Shown here in pieces: positions 17,361 through 25,260 of a stretch of 64,000 bases of DNA. The notes below the pieces were generated by a model. The model searched no databases. It saw only the letters and a list, made by a program, of their open reading frames with translations, and was not told where the DNA came from. The stretch's first letter is position 1, and each line of letters starts with the position of its first letter. A program made the translations under genes and the position numbers. The stretch comes from Clostridium sp. AM34-11AC (lineage in GTDB: Bacteria > Bacillota > Clostridia > Lachnospirales > Lachnospiraceae). The stretch spans positions 558,001 through 622,000 of the forward strand of contig NZ_QWGL01000001.1 of the NCBI RefSeq assembly GCF_003435375.1. The letters run 5' to 3'.

Positions 17361-17389
17361 TTTACTTTCTGGAAAAAATCCGTTATACT
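17361..17389 (+). promoter_or_regulatory. Sigma-A-type promoter of the 88-aa protein gene
   Basis: TTTACT (17361-17366) and TATACT (17384-17389) are 17 bases apart. The expected start lies about 40 bases before the 88-aa protein ATG. Confidence 0.55.
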
Positions 17390-17436
17390 GTTTTTCAAAT
17401 CATGATCGTGAAAGCAATCGAATGGAGGACGTTTTT

Positions 17437-17703
17437 ATGTTCCGGATCTGGGGAAAAATATGGAAAGATAACCATCTTGTGCGAGATATGGTTTCCTGCA
17501 ATAACGACTATTCCATGTCAAGAACTGCCATGGTATTTCAGGCACTGGATGAGATCTGCCATGAATTTGACTTAAGCCAGCCAATCTGGCTCGACTCGAA
17601 TATCCGCGACTTTCAGCTGCATGATAAGACGCGGTTTACGAAGGACAGTTTTATTGAATCGATCGATTTTGATTATCTGGAATTTCAGGTGATCGAGGAG
17701 TAA
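17437..17703 (+). CDS. Small conserved-type protein of unknown function
   Basis: 88 aa (MFRIWGKIWKDNHLVRD...). The ATG at 17437 is preferred to earlier in-frame codons because TGGAGGAC lies six bases before it and a promoter at 17361-17389 would exclude longer starts. The protein is acidic, with no membrane helix and no Cys pair. It shows a helical centre (SRTAMVFQALDEICHEFDLSQP) and a DYLEF C-terminus. It looks like a compact soluble protein, and I do not recognise a named domain. It is followed by a repeat and a strong terminator shared with pgi. Confidence 0.7.
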   Translation: MFRIWGKIWKDNHLVRDMVSCNNDYSMSRTAMVFQALDEICHEFDLSQPIWLDSNIRDFQLHDKTRFTKDSFIESIDFDYLEFQVIEE

Positions 17704-17746
17704 GCTCCGGTTCATGCACCGTGCAGGCAAAAACCGGAACGAAAGC

Positions 17747-17798
17747 AGCTGACATATTCTTTACAGAATCACTGCGCATCCTCGCGGAGCGTTTATCT
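17747..17798 (+). repeat. Dispersed 52-bp repeat, copy 1
   Basis: It begins AGCTGACATATT and ends with 30 bases (starting TCACTGCGCATCCTCGCGG) identical to the reverse complement of 56884-56935. The middle ten bases differ at five positions. Here it continues into a larger palindrome; the other copy does not. Confidence 0.85.
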
Positions 17799-17876
17799 CA
17801 GTTGGAGATTGGACTCCCACTGAGACTAATTTGTTATGACTCACCACCTGAAATGGTGGGAGTCTTCTCGACTGAG

Positions 17877-17948
17877 ATAAAAATCAGCCCAACATCCTAT
17901 CGTGTATTTCCTGTCTGGAGAACACCTGGATATCGGGCTGATTTTTAT
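17877..17948. terminator. Bidirectional terminator between 88-aa gene and pgi
   Basis: ATAAAAATCAGCCC (17877-17890) pairs perfectly with GGGCTGATTTTTAT (17935-17948), giving T-runs on both strands. The loop is 44 bases. It serves the two convergent genes. Confidence 0.75.
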
Positions 17949-18049
17949 TTTCATCTCTATCTACGGCTGACTTTTTGCGAATGTTTTTTCTCTTTCTGCC
18001 ATCTGCATACTTCGCCTCACAAGCCGCATAAAATATTCGTCCTTATAAC

Positions 18050-19399
18050 TTATAATCTCTTGAGAAGCGCCTCTCTTGCCTCCTCATAGCCTGGTTTTCC
18101 AAGCAGGGCGAACATGTTCTTCTTGTAGCTCTCAACACCCGGCTGGTTAAACGGGTTGACACCAAGGATGTAGCCGCTGACGCCGCAGGCAAACTCGAAG
18201 AAGTAGAACAGCTGGCCAAGGCTGTAAGCATCCTGCGCCGGGATCTTCACCATAAGATTCGGCACGCTGCCGTCTGTGTGCGCGAGGATCGTTCCGTTCA
18301 TGGCGCTCTTGTTTACAAAATCAACCGTCTTTCCTGCCAGATAGTTCATACCATCTGTGTCGACATCCTCTTTCTGAAGGACGATCTCCGCCGGAGATTC
18401 TTCCACGTTCAGAACGGTCTCGAACATGATACGTGCGCCGTCCTGGATAAACTGCCCCATGGAGTGAAGGTCTGTTGTGAGATCAACGGCTGCCGGGAAA
18501 ATACCTCTCTGGTCTTTTCCTTCGCTCTCACCGAAGAGCTGTTTCCACCACTCAGATACATAATGAAGGCTCGGCTCGTAGTTTGCTACGATCTCCACCT
18601 GTTTTCCTTTTCTTAACAGGATGTTGCGGACCGCGGCATATAAAAGTGCCGGGTTCTTCTCATACTCTGTCTCAAGAGCGACCTTTCTTGCGTCCGCTGC
18701 ACCTGTCATCAGGGCGTCGATATCTGCTCCGCTGACTGCGATCGGTAAAAGACCTACGGCTGTGAGCACGGAAAAACGTCCTCCAACGTCATCCGGAACA
18801 ACGAAGCTCTCGTATCCCTCTTCGTTTGCCAGATTCTTTAAAGCTCCCTTTGCCTTGTCTGTGGTCGCATAAATTCTCTTGTTGGCCTCTTCCTTGCCAT
18901 ACTTGCCGATCAGCATTTCCTTGAATACGCGGAAAGCGATCGCCGGCTCTGTGGTTGTGCCGGACTTAGATATAATATTAATGGAGAAATCTTTTCCTTC
19001 CAGTACATCCTGAAGATCATGGATATATTTGCTGCTGATGCTGTTTCCTACGAAATAGATCTCAGGAGTTTTTCTCTTTCCCTTCGGCAGCACATTGTAG
19101 AAGCTGTGGGATAAAAACTCGATCGCAGCGCGGGCTCCGAGGTAAGATCCGCCGATACCGATCACGAGAAGCACATCGGAATCTCCCTGAATCTTTTCTG
19201 CCGCTTTCTTGATCCTTGCAAACTCTTCTTTATCATAATCAACCGGGAGGTCGATCCATCCAAGATAGTCATTGCCTGCACCGGATTTCGCTGTCAGGAC
19301 ATCTTTCGCGCCCATAACGGTGCTCTTCATGTTTTTCATTTCCTCTTCGCTGATAAATCCGGCTGTCTTGGAATAATCAAATACGATTTCTTTACCCAT
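18050..19399 (-). CDS. pgi: Glucose-6-phosphate isomerase
   Basis: 449 aa, the usual size of bacterial Pgi in Bacillota. It interconverts glucose-6-phosphate and fructose-6-phosphate in glycolysis. Family segments are [33 protein letters not shown] (phosphate loop), [20 protein letters not shown] and the C-terminal [17 protein letters not shown]. The start at 19399 follows AAGGAGA and gives the family N-terminus [12 protein letters not shown] near-consensus promoter lies at 19446-19474. It is probably a single-gene transcript ending at the terminator around 17877. Confidence 0.97.
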   Translation of the reverse strand: MGKEIVFDYSKTAGFISEEEMKNMKSTVMGAKDVLTAKSGAGNDYLGWIDLPVDYDKEEFARIKKAAEKIQGDSDVLLVIGIGGSYLGARAAIEFLSHSFYNVLPKGKRKTPEIYFVGNSISSKYIHDLQDVLEGKDFSINIISKSGTTTEPAIAFRVFKEMLIGKYGKEEANKRIYATTDKAKGALKNLANEEGYESFVVPDDVGGRFSVLTAVGLLPIAVSGADIDALMTGAADARKVALETEYEKNPALLYAAVRNILLRKGKQVEIVANYEPSLHYVSEWWKQLFGESEGKDQRGIFPAAVDLTTDLHSMGQFIQDGARIMFETVLNVEESPAEIVLQKEDVDTDGMNYLAGKTVDFVNKSAMNGTILAHTDGSVPNLMVKIPAQDAYSLGQLFYFFEFACGVSGYILGVNPFNQPGVESYKKNMFALLGKPGYEEAREALLKRL

Positions 19400-19445
19400 A
19401 ACCCTGTCTCCTTTTCTTGTGTGAGATTCACAATCTCCGTTCGTT

Positions 19446-19474
19446 ATTATACCACTTCGTGAAACCCTTGACAA
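19446..19474 (-). promoter_or_regulatory. Sigma-A-type promoter of pgi
   Basis: Read on the minus strand, TTGTCA (19469-19474) and TATAAT (19446-19451) are separated by 17 bases. The ATG is ~45 bases downstream. Confidence 0.75.
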
Positions 19475-19633
19475 TGGACGGAAGCAATTTTATCGGCACT
19501 ACATCTTCACTCATCATCCGCTTTCCTCCCCCAGGTTTTAAGCACTGCGCCGTGCTCCTGATTTTTCGATTTGTTTGCCGTTCTGTTTCACCGTCTGCCT
19601 TGTATTGTTAAAATATGGACTACCTTGCTGATT

Positions 19634-20764
19634 TTATACCCCGCCACTCTGCAATGTATTAAACAGCGTCTTCAGCATGTCCAGCTCCGCCGGCGGGATT
19701 GAATTCCGTATCAGATCCAGCCTGTCCGAATCTTTCAGCATCTCCTCCGGTTGCTCCCTGCTCGCGGCGATCTGCTTCAGGCTCTCGCTCAGATGATTGA
19801 TACTCTGGGCAAGCTCCGTCTCACTTGTCGGTACTTTTCCGCCTGTTCCTGAATTTTCCTGTCCAATATCCCGGACATTTTGAACTGTGCCTCTATTATA
19901 ATCGGCCTTTCCCGCCGTTTTTTTTGATGAACTGCCTGCGCTGTTCCCATTTACGGCCTGGTCGTCCTCATTTTCCTGGAACGCGGGTCCTTTTCCGTCC
20001 AGACGTGACGTTCTCCCGGTGTCCCTGGTCCTGGCGAGACTCCCTTTTTCCACCTGGTCCGTTTCCCCGTTCCCGTTAGCAGCCTGTGCGTCCTTCTTTT
20101 TTCCAAGGACAGAAAAGCGGCTGTTGAGCTTTTCTTTTCTCGCATTCTCCTGGTTTCTTCCATATCCAATGCCGCTGGTGCCTGAAAAATCTACGATATC
20201 GGAAGAGCCCACCGCCTTTTTCCGCTCCTGCCCGGCGTAGGCGCTGTTATCCACACTTTTATAAAAATGCGGAGAGTTTTCCACATAATCAACTAAATGA
20301 TCCGCAAGCTGTTTCCGTTTTGTCCCGGCACCGATCCCGTTGTCCACAAATGCGAGGAACAATCCGCCAAAAACACCCGCTGCCCCGTAGAGCACAATAT
20401 AATAGTTGTCACACCGATACCAGTAAGCACCGAACGCCGCCGCTCCGCCTGCCATAAAGCAGAGGATCATCGCCTGCACCGACAAATTGTCCCACCCGTC
20501 AAGGCTCATGTGCATGAAACGGAATCCGTAGAGCTGTTTTTCTATGTACGCGTTCACATTTCGGATCCCGTGGTTAATAAGGAACACATTTTCCATGCGC
20601 TGTTTCAGCGCCTTTAAATTTTTATCCTTCGTGAGAGCCATGTTTCCGGTTTCTTTGATCAATCTTTTGTAGAGGCTGCCTGTTACGAGTGTGCTGAGTG
20701 TCCCGAGCGCACAGATCGCTGCCAGGACATAGAGCATTCTCCCTGTCTGTAAAAATTCCAGCAT
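19634..20764 (-). CDS. Uncharacterised membrane protein with long polar C-terminus
   Basis: 376 aa, no known function recognised. The start at 20764 follows AAGGGGAA. Membrane helices lie at ~8-28 (MLYVLAAICALGTLSTLVTG), ~95-115 (VQAMILCFMAGGAAAFGAYW) and ~120-140 (YYIVLYGAAGVFGGLFLAFV). The loop between the first and second has a conserved-looking block (NVFLINHGIRNVNAYIEKQL). The C-terminal ~215 residues are polar and low in complexity (Gly, Ser, Asn, Lys, Glu), ending in a predicted helix (NSIPPAELDMLKTLFNTLQSG). The gene stands alone between pgi and mtnN. Confidence 0.75.
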   Translation of the reverse strand: MLEFLQTGRMLYVLAAICALGTLSTLVTGSLYKRLIKETGNMALTKDKNLKALKQRMENVFLINHGIRNVNAYIEKQLYGFRFMHMSLDGWDNLSVQAMILCFMAGGAAAFGAYWYRCDNYYIVLYGAAGVFGGLFLAFVDNGIGAGTKRKQLADHLVDYVENSPHFYKSVDNSAYAGQERKKAVGSSDIVDFSGTSGIGYGRNQENARKEKLNSRFSVLGKKKDAQAANGNGETDQVEKGSLARTRDTGRTSRLDGKGPAFQENEDDQAVNGNSAGSSSKKTAGKADYNRGTVQNVRDIGQENSGTGGKVPTSETELAQSINHLSESLKQIAASREQPEEMLKDSDRLDLIRNSIPPAELDMLKTLFNTLQSGGV

Positions 20765-20976
20765 AATCAGTTCCCCTTTCTTCGTCCAGATCAATTCCAG
20801 ATGATGCCACTAATTATACCGTCCTAGAATGTTTTTGAGAAGGTTGAGAACGGAAGAATCGTTCGTCAAATGGGGACAGGAATCGCGTTTTAAGGTGATA
20901 GTGGAGGTAAAATATTCTCGTAGAAAGTAGTTCTCGCAGCTTTCTTGCTCCAGAAAACTTTTTGAGTCTTCTCTTT

Positions 20977-21669
20977 TTAGATTCTCTTTACAAGTGCAAG
21001 CATCAGGTTCACGGAATGCTCAACAGCCTTTGCCTCAAACTCGCCGTAATCCATATGGGCGCTGTCATCTGCCTTGTCGGAGATCGCACGGACGATCAGG
21101 TACGGAACCTTGTTTAAGTATGCGGCCTGAGCGACTGCTGCGCCTTCCATCTCTGTGCAGTACGCGTCGAAGGTGTCATGGATCCAGTTCTTTTTCTCCT
21201 TGCTGTCGATAAACTGGTCACCGCTGGCAACGCGTCCCTTGAAAGTGCTGATATCCGGGTTTGCCTCTCTGCATGCCTCTTCCGCGAGAGCTAAAAGTCG
21301 CTCATCCGCCGGGAATTCCTTCACGCCAAGCTGGGGAATCTCACCTGCCGGATATCCGAATCCGCCTGCGTCCACATCGTGCTGTACTGCAACAGTAGAG
21401 AGAACGAGGTCACCGATATTGATCTCATTTCTTAAGGAACCTGCGATTCCTGTATTTACGATTCCATCCACCTGATAAAGATCCACAAGGATCTGGCTGC
21501 AGATACCGGCGTTTACCTTACCGATACCGGAGCGAACGATGACAACGTCCTTTCCCTCCAGTTTTCCCTTGCAGAAATTCATTCCTGCCACTGTCTTCAT
21601 CTCTGTCTCTGTCATTTTCGCGCGAAGCTTCTCGACTTCCACTTCCATTGCTCCGATAATACCAAGCAT
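20977..21669 (-). CDS. mtnN: 5'-methylthioadenosine/S-adenosylhomocysteine nucleosidase
   Basis: 230 aa, the typical MtnN length. It cleaves the N-glycosidic bond of methylthioadenosine and S-adenosylhomocysteine in methionine salvage. Motifs: MLGIIGAMEVEVEKL at the start, VIVRSGIGKVNAGICSQIL, NTGIAGSL, the substrate-binding VASGDQFI, and TEMEGAAVAQAAYLNKVPYLIVRAISDKAD with the catalytic Asp. The ATG at 21669 matches the family start; the ribosome site is a modest CGGAGG. A consensus promoter at 21794-21822 gives a ~120-base leader that contains a GCAGCAG/CTGCTGC hairpin near 21717-21735. Confidence 0.95.
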   Translation of the reverse strand: MLGIIGAMEVEVEKLRAKMTETEMKTVAGMNFCKGKLEGKDVVIVRSGIGKVNAGICSQILVDLYQVDGIVNTGIAGSLRNEINIGDLVLSTVAVQHDVDAGGFGYPAGEIPQLGVKEFPADERLLALAEEACREANPDISTFKGRVASGDQFIDSKEKKNWIHDTFDAYCTEMEGAAVAQAAYLNKVPYLIVRAISDKADDSAHMDYGEFEAKAVEHSVNLMLALVKRI

Positions 21670-21793
21670 TTGAATTCCTCCGTGTTGTATCATATGATTT
21701 TAGTCTGATCTCGAAAGCAGCAGTTCATCTGCTGCTCTTAAACATAGATTCTGTCTGAGTTTTAGACGCGTTCTTACCGTCTTTATCGTTCTC

Positions 21794-21822
21794 ATTATAC
21801 GGGATACAAAGCGGAAGGTCAA
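21794..21822 (-). promoter_or_regulatory. Sigma-A-type promoter of mtnN
   Basis: Minus strand TTGACC (21817-21822), 17-base spacer, TATAAT (21794-21799). Confidence 0.75.
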
Positions 21823-22040
21823 ATAAATCCTTAGCTCATCCGCCGATAAAATCCTCAACTCATCCGTCGATCTCCAGAATGACTAAGTCACTAAGTTCGC
21901 TCGCTCTTCTACTCACCTCGAACTAAGCTGGCCCGTTTTTAACAATTCCGATATTTGCTTCGTCTGTAACCTGTAAACTTATTTTTTTCCGTCTGGAAAT
22001 CTTGCTTTATCGCCTATCCTCAGCTCTTTCCGCGCTTCTC

Positions 22041-22070
22041 TTGACAATGATTCTCTGCTGTGAGTATAAT
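22041..22070 (+). promoter_or_regulatory. Sigma-A-type promoter of the TSCPD gene
   Basis: Perfect TTGACA (22041-22046) and perfect TATAAT (22065-22070) with an 18-base spacer, about 55 bases before the ATG. Confidence 0.85.
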
Positions 22071-22125
22071 AAGGATACTTTCAAACTGGCCGCAAGGTCA
22101 TATTTTTACAAACGGAGGTTTTTAT

Positions 22126-22374
22126 ATGGTATACAAGACACAGGGCACCTGCTCCAGAGAAATCCATTTTGATGTAGAGAACAACAAACTCAAAAATGTA
22201 AGCTTCGTTGGCGGCTGCAATGGAAACTTAAAAGGTATCGGCCTTCTCGTTGAAGGCATGGATATCGACGATGTCATCAAGAGAGTCGAAGGCGTAAGCT
22301 GCAACGGCCGCCCAACCTCATGTCCAGACCAGCTTGCAAGAGCTTTAAAGCAGTACAAAGAGCAGCAGGCTTAA
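22126..22374 (+). CDS. TSCPD domain protein (TIGR03905 family)
   Basis: 82 aa. It matches the stand-alone TSCPD family, named for the motif seen here as TSCPDQLARAL at the C-terminus. This domain is otherwise found at the end of vitamin-B12-dependent ribonucleotide reductases. Other family features are the CSREIHFDV start, FVGGCNGNLKGIGLLVEGM, and four Cys spaced as a possible metal or redox site (TCSR, GGCNG, VSCNG, SCPD). The molecular role of the stand-alone form is not known. The start follows GGAGG by seven bases. It is transcribed alone from a consensus promoter to a strong terminator. Confidence 0.9.
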   Translation: MVYKTQGTCSREIHFDVENNKLKNVSFVGGCNGNLKGIGLLVEGMDIDDVIKRVEGVSCNGRPTSCPDQLARALKQYKEQQA

Positions 22375-22406
22375 ACATCAAAAGTGAGTCATTTCCAGAC
22401 GTAAAA

Positions 22407-22442
22407 ATAGCCCCGCAAGAGGTTTGTTGTGCGCGGGGCTAT
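22407..22442. terminator. Terminator after the TSCPD gene
   Basis: ATAGCCCCGC (22407-22416) pairs with GCGGGGCTAT (22433-22442). TTCTTTTA follows on the plus strand. The minus strand also has a T-run (TATTTTTAC), so it may stop the DUF6147 transcript too. Confidence 0.88.
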
Positions 22443-22588
22443 TTCTTTTATTCAGTTCATAAATTGTCGAATCATTATTCTCACCGGCCTCGACCGGTTT
22501 TATCTACGGTGTCTTCCCATCAACCATCTCCCTTTATCAGTTTGTATCTATATTATTCGGCCGAAATAATATACTAAAGTATTAAAGG

Positions 22589-23119
22589 TTAAACTTCATG
22601 GTCGGTGAGAAGGACACCGTTTGTCTGTGTGGATTTGCCTTCTGCATCATCGCCCCACTGAACTAAATGTATTGCACGAGCACGGTAATAACGATTAACT
22701 TCACATCCTGACACTGTAAATCCTACATGATATGATGTTAGGTTCTCATCTTCTTTAATGTTTTTTTCAAATTCCCAATGTCCAACCTGTACCCACTTTT
22801 CTTTTGATTCATCCCACATATCTAAAAATACAGATTGATAAATCTCATCCACTACACTATGTGCAAATGTATCTACAGAAATATGTAATGTTCCATCTTG
22901 TTTATTAACCAGTTCCAACATTCCTGCTGAAAATACTATTCCTCTTGCACTGTTAGGTGTAATATCACCATCATTTACACATGTATCAGCTAATAGCCTA
23001 CTTTGTGTGTATGTAGTTAGCAGACTATTCCTCACGTCTTTTAGTCCTGCAAACGCAGTTCCACACGTCATCAATGTAAATATTAGTGCCACCCCGATAA
23101 TCCTTTTCATTGCTTTCAT
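22589..23119 (-). CDS. Secreted DUF6147 family protein
   Basis: 176 aa with a signal peptide (MKAMKRIIGVALIFTLMTCGTAFA). The mature part looks like a beta-rich domain (GTLHISVDTFAHSVVDEIYQSVFLD, VQVGHWEFEK, TSYHVGFTVSGCEVNRYYRARAIHLV) matching DUF6147 of Lachnospiraceae, which has no known function. AAAGGAG precedes the ATG. The DNA is clearly more AT-rich than its neighbours. It follows the DUF4367 gene on the same strand after 65 bases, so the two may be cotranscribed. Confidence 0.75.
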   Translation of the reverse strand: MKAMKRIIGVALIFTLMTCGTAFAGLKDVRNSLLTTYTQSRLLADTCVNDGDITPNSARGIVFSAGMLELVNKQDGTLHISVDTFAHSVVDEIYQSVFLDMWDESKEKWVQVGHWEFEKNIKEDENLTSYHVGFTVSGCEVNRYYRARAIHLVQWGDDAEGKSTQTNGVLLTDHEV

Positions 23120-23184
23120 TCACTAATCTCCTTTACTTATTTTTATAAATATAAACGTATGTAAAAGAGATTTGTGACCGATTT

Positions 23185-24075
23185 TTAAAAAAAATTTAGA
23201 TATTCTAATATTTTTTCAAATTCCTCTTTTTCTATATATCCAAATAAGTAATAATAGCTATTGTTTATTGTAATAAAGCATTCACATTCCTGATTGTTAT
23301 CCTCTAAGTCATTAATATAATATTCTATATCTTTATTAATCCATTTGTTAAATACAATTCCTTCCTCATTTCTATCTGACTTTATTTCTGCAGAAACACT
23401 CATTTCCTTCTTTCGTTGAATAAGGTAAACACTTTTTCCGCAATAAGAAAATTCTATCTGCCCTCCGTCTTCATAAATATCATAATTTATAAACTGTAAT
23501 TCTTTCGGAATATACCCCAATTTTAATACGGGAAGTCCTAATTCACTCTCCAATGCTTCATATGCCTGTTCCAATTTTGAATTACTTGGCGTATTTTTAT
23601 CATTATCTAGAGAAATTGTAGCCTCATTTCTTCTAATCTTTAAAAAATAACTCTTCTTCCCAATCGCCGTCCCCCCAAGCATCCCTGCAATCACTGCCAC
23701 CAACGCCGCAGTAGCAAGGACCTTCTTCTTTCCGAATCGTATCACTTTCTTCTCTTTCTTCTCATTCTTCTTTTTCTCTTCCGCTTCAGAGATTACTGTT
23801 ACCGTCTTCTTTGGAAGCTCTTCTGCAATTTGAATGTTGGCTGATTCGTTCTGTGGAACCAGAGTCGGTGTCTGGGAGGCGGTTTCCTTTTCAAGTTCGG
23901 CTTTTCGTGCCAGGAAACGTTTCATGAGTCGATCTTCGGCGCCAGTGAAGTTTACATCTTTGAAAGTCTCGTTTGCCTGATCCAGCTGTTTTAACAGCTG
24001 ATCATCCGAATAGCCAAACGCTTCCCGAAGACATTCGCTTATTTTCTGATCCTCACGATTCTCCGTGTCTGCCAT
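23185..24075 (-). CDS. DUF4367-type membrane protein, probable anti-sigma factor
   Basis: 296 aa. The cytoplasmic N-terminus (~1-110) is acidic, then Lys-rich (EEKKKNEKKEKKVIRFGKKK). One membrane helix follows at ~118-137 (VLATAALVAVIAGMLGGTAIG). The extracytoplasmic C-terminus carries a DUF4367-like domain (LPVLKLGYIPKELQFINYDIY... IEFSYCGKSVYLIQRK) often found on clostridial anti-sigma factors. A sigma-factor gene lies 1.2 kb away on the same strand, separated by murG on the other strand, so a pairing is plausible but not shown. Base composition is split: the part for the outer domain is very AT-rich, the N-terminal part is not. Confidence 0.7.
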   Translation of the reverse strand: MADTENREDQKISECLREAFGYSDDQLLKQLDQANETFKDVNFTGAEDRLMKRFLARKAELEKETASQTPTLVPQNESANIQIAEELPKKTVTVISEAEEKKKNEKKEKKVIRFGKKKVLATAALVAVIAGMLGGTAIGKKSYFLKIRRNEATISLDNDKNTPSNSKLEQAYEALESELGLPVLKLGYIPKELQFINYDIYEDGGQIEFSYCGKSVYLIQRKKEMSVSAEIKSDRNEEGIVFNKWINKDIEYYINDLEDNNQECECFITINNSYYYLFGYIEKEEFEKILEYLNFF

Positions 24076-24114
24076 GATTCAGCACCTCGCTTCTTCCTTT
24101 GTATCTATTAGGGG

Positions 24115-24145
24115 TTGACATTTCTCTTTCAGCCGTTACTATTAA
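24115..24145 (+). promoter_or_regulatory. Possible promoter of murG
   Basis: Perfect TTGACA (24115-24120) with TATTAA (24140-24145). The 19-base spacer is long, hence moderate confidence. Confidence 0.45.
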
Positions 24146-24189
24146 ATAGTCAGCAGCTGTGAAATTCTTGCTCCATGGAGGCAATTTTT

Positions 24190-25260
24190 ATGAAAACCAT
24201 TCTTCTCACCGGCGGTGGTACAGCCGGTCACGTTACTCCGAACCTTGCCCTGATTCCGTCTCTCAAGGCAGCCGGATATGATATTCGATACATTGGTTCC
24301 TACAATGGTATGGAACGCAAACTGATTGAAAACGCAGGTATTCCTTACGACGGAATCTCTTCCGGAAAACTGCGCCGATATTTCGATTTAAAGAACTTTA
24401 CCGACCCATTCCGCGTATTAAAAGGTTACGCAGAGGCCTTAAAGTTGATGAAAAAATACAAACCGGATGTTCTCTTCTCTAAGGGCGGCTTTGTTGCGGT
24501 TCCTGTTGTCCTCGCTGCAAAGCATTACCACATTCCGACGATCATCCACGAGTCCGATATGACTCCAGGTCTGGCAAATAAACTCTGCATTCCGTCTGCA
24601 AAATGGGTATGCTGCAACTTCCCGGAGACCTTAAAGTATCTTCCGGAAGGAAAGGCAGTCCTCACAGGATCCCCGATCCGTGCAGAACTCCTTCAAGGTG
24701 ACCGTCTTGCCGGTCTGCAGTACACAAACCTCTCTGCGGCAAAACCGATTATTCTTGTAATCGGTGGAAGTCTGGGCTCCGTAAAAGTAAACGGCGCGGT
24801 CCGCAGTATTCTTCCAAAGCTCTTAGAACAATTCCAGGTGATCCATATCTGTGGAAAAGGGAACCTGGATGAGTCCCTGATTGGAACTCCCGGTTACGTT
24901 CAGTATGAATATGTTGACAGTCCGCTGAAGCACTTATTTGCGGCAGCTGATCTGATTGTCTCCAGGGCAGGTGCAAATTCCATCTGTGAAATTCTTGCAC
25001 TCAGGAAGCCGAATGTCCTGATTCCGCTCTCCGCAGCGGCCAGCCGTGGAGATCAGATCCTGAATGCCAATTCTTTTGCAAAACAGGGGTATTCCACGGT
25101 TCTGGAAGAGGAGAAAGTGACTGACGCCACTCTTTTTGACGCGATTCACGATACCTACGAGAACCGCCGGACATTCATTGATAGTATGGAAAAGAGCCAT
25201 TTAAATAATGCAATTGATACGATCATGAAATTGATCAACGATTGTGCTGATCACAAATGA
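24190..25260 (+). CDS. murG: MurG-type UDP-GlcNAc transferase
   Basis: 356 aa, full length. MurG adds GlcNAc to lipid I, making lipid II, on the inner membrane face. The glycine loop GGGTAGHVTPN, the acceptor-side segment SKGGFVAVPVVLAA, the donor-domain GGSLGSVKVN and the UDP-GlcNAc region RAGANSICEILALRKPNVLIPL are present. The usual Gln pair near the end appears as SRGDQILNAN. The start at 24190 follows ATGGAGG and gives the family N-terminus; an ATG at 24175 overlaps that ribosome site. It is not in a dcw cluster but alone between a sigma-factor and an anti-sigma-type gene, so it may be a second, conditional MurG. Its last 10 bases overlap the convergent sigma gene. Confidence 0.9.
   Translation: MKTILLTGGGTAGHVTPNLALIPSLKAAGYDIRYIGSYNGMERKLIENAGIPYDGISSGKLRRYFDLKNFTDPFRVLKGYAEALKLMKKYKPDVLFSKGGFVAVPVVLAAKHYHIPTIIHESDMTPGLANKLCIPSAKWVCCNFPETLKYLPEGKAVLTGSPIRAELLQGDRLAGLQYTNLSAAKPIILVIGGSLGSVKVNGAVRSILPKLLEQFQVIHICGKGNLDESLIGTPGYVQYEYVDSPLKHLFAAADLIVSRAGANSICEILALRKPNVLIPLSAAASRGDQILNANSFAKQGYSTVLEEEKVTDATLFDAIHDTYENRRTFIDSMEKSHLNNAIDTIMKLINDCADHK

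Larger units (their letters stand above)
17704..18049. other. Intergenic region with dispersed repeat, cloverleaf-like palindrome and terminator
   Basis: 346 bases between the 88-aa protein gene and the pgi 3' end. It holds, in order: a TCCGGTT/AACCGGA hairpin (~17706-17738), the 52-bp dispersed repeat (17747-17798), and a nested palindrome from ~17794 to ~17879 with outer arms TATCTCAGT/ACTGAGATA and inner arms GACTCCCAC/GTGGGAGTC. A bidirectional terminator follows. No gene is seen. Confidence 0.65.
21670..22125. other. Divergent intergenic region, mtnN and TSCPD gene
   Basis: 456 bases between two divergent genes. It holds the mtnN promoter (21794-21822), a short GCAGCAG/CTGCTGC hairpin in the mtnN leader, and the TSCPD gene promoter (22041-22070). 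Between 21830 and 22030 I see no gene or clear structure. Confidence 0.6.
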
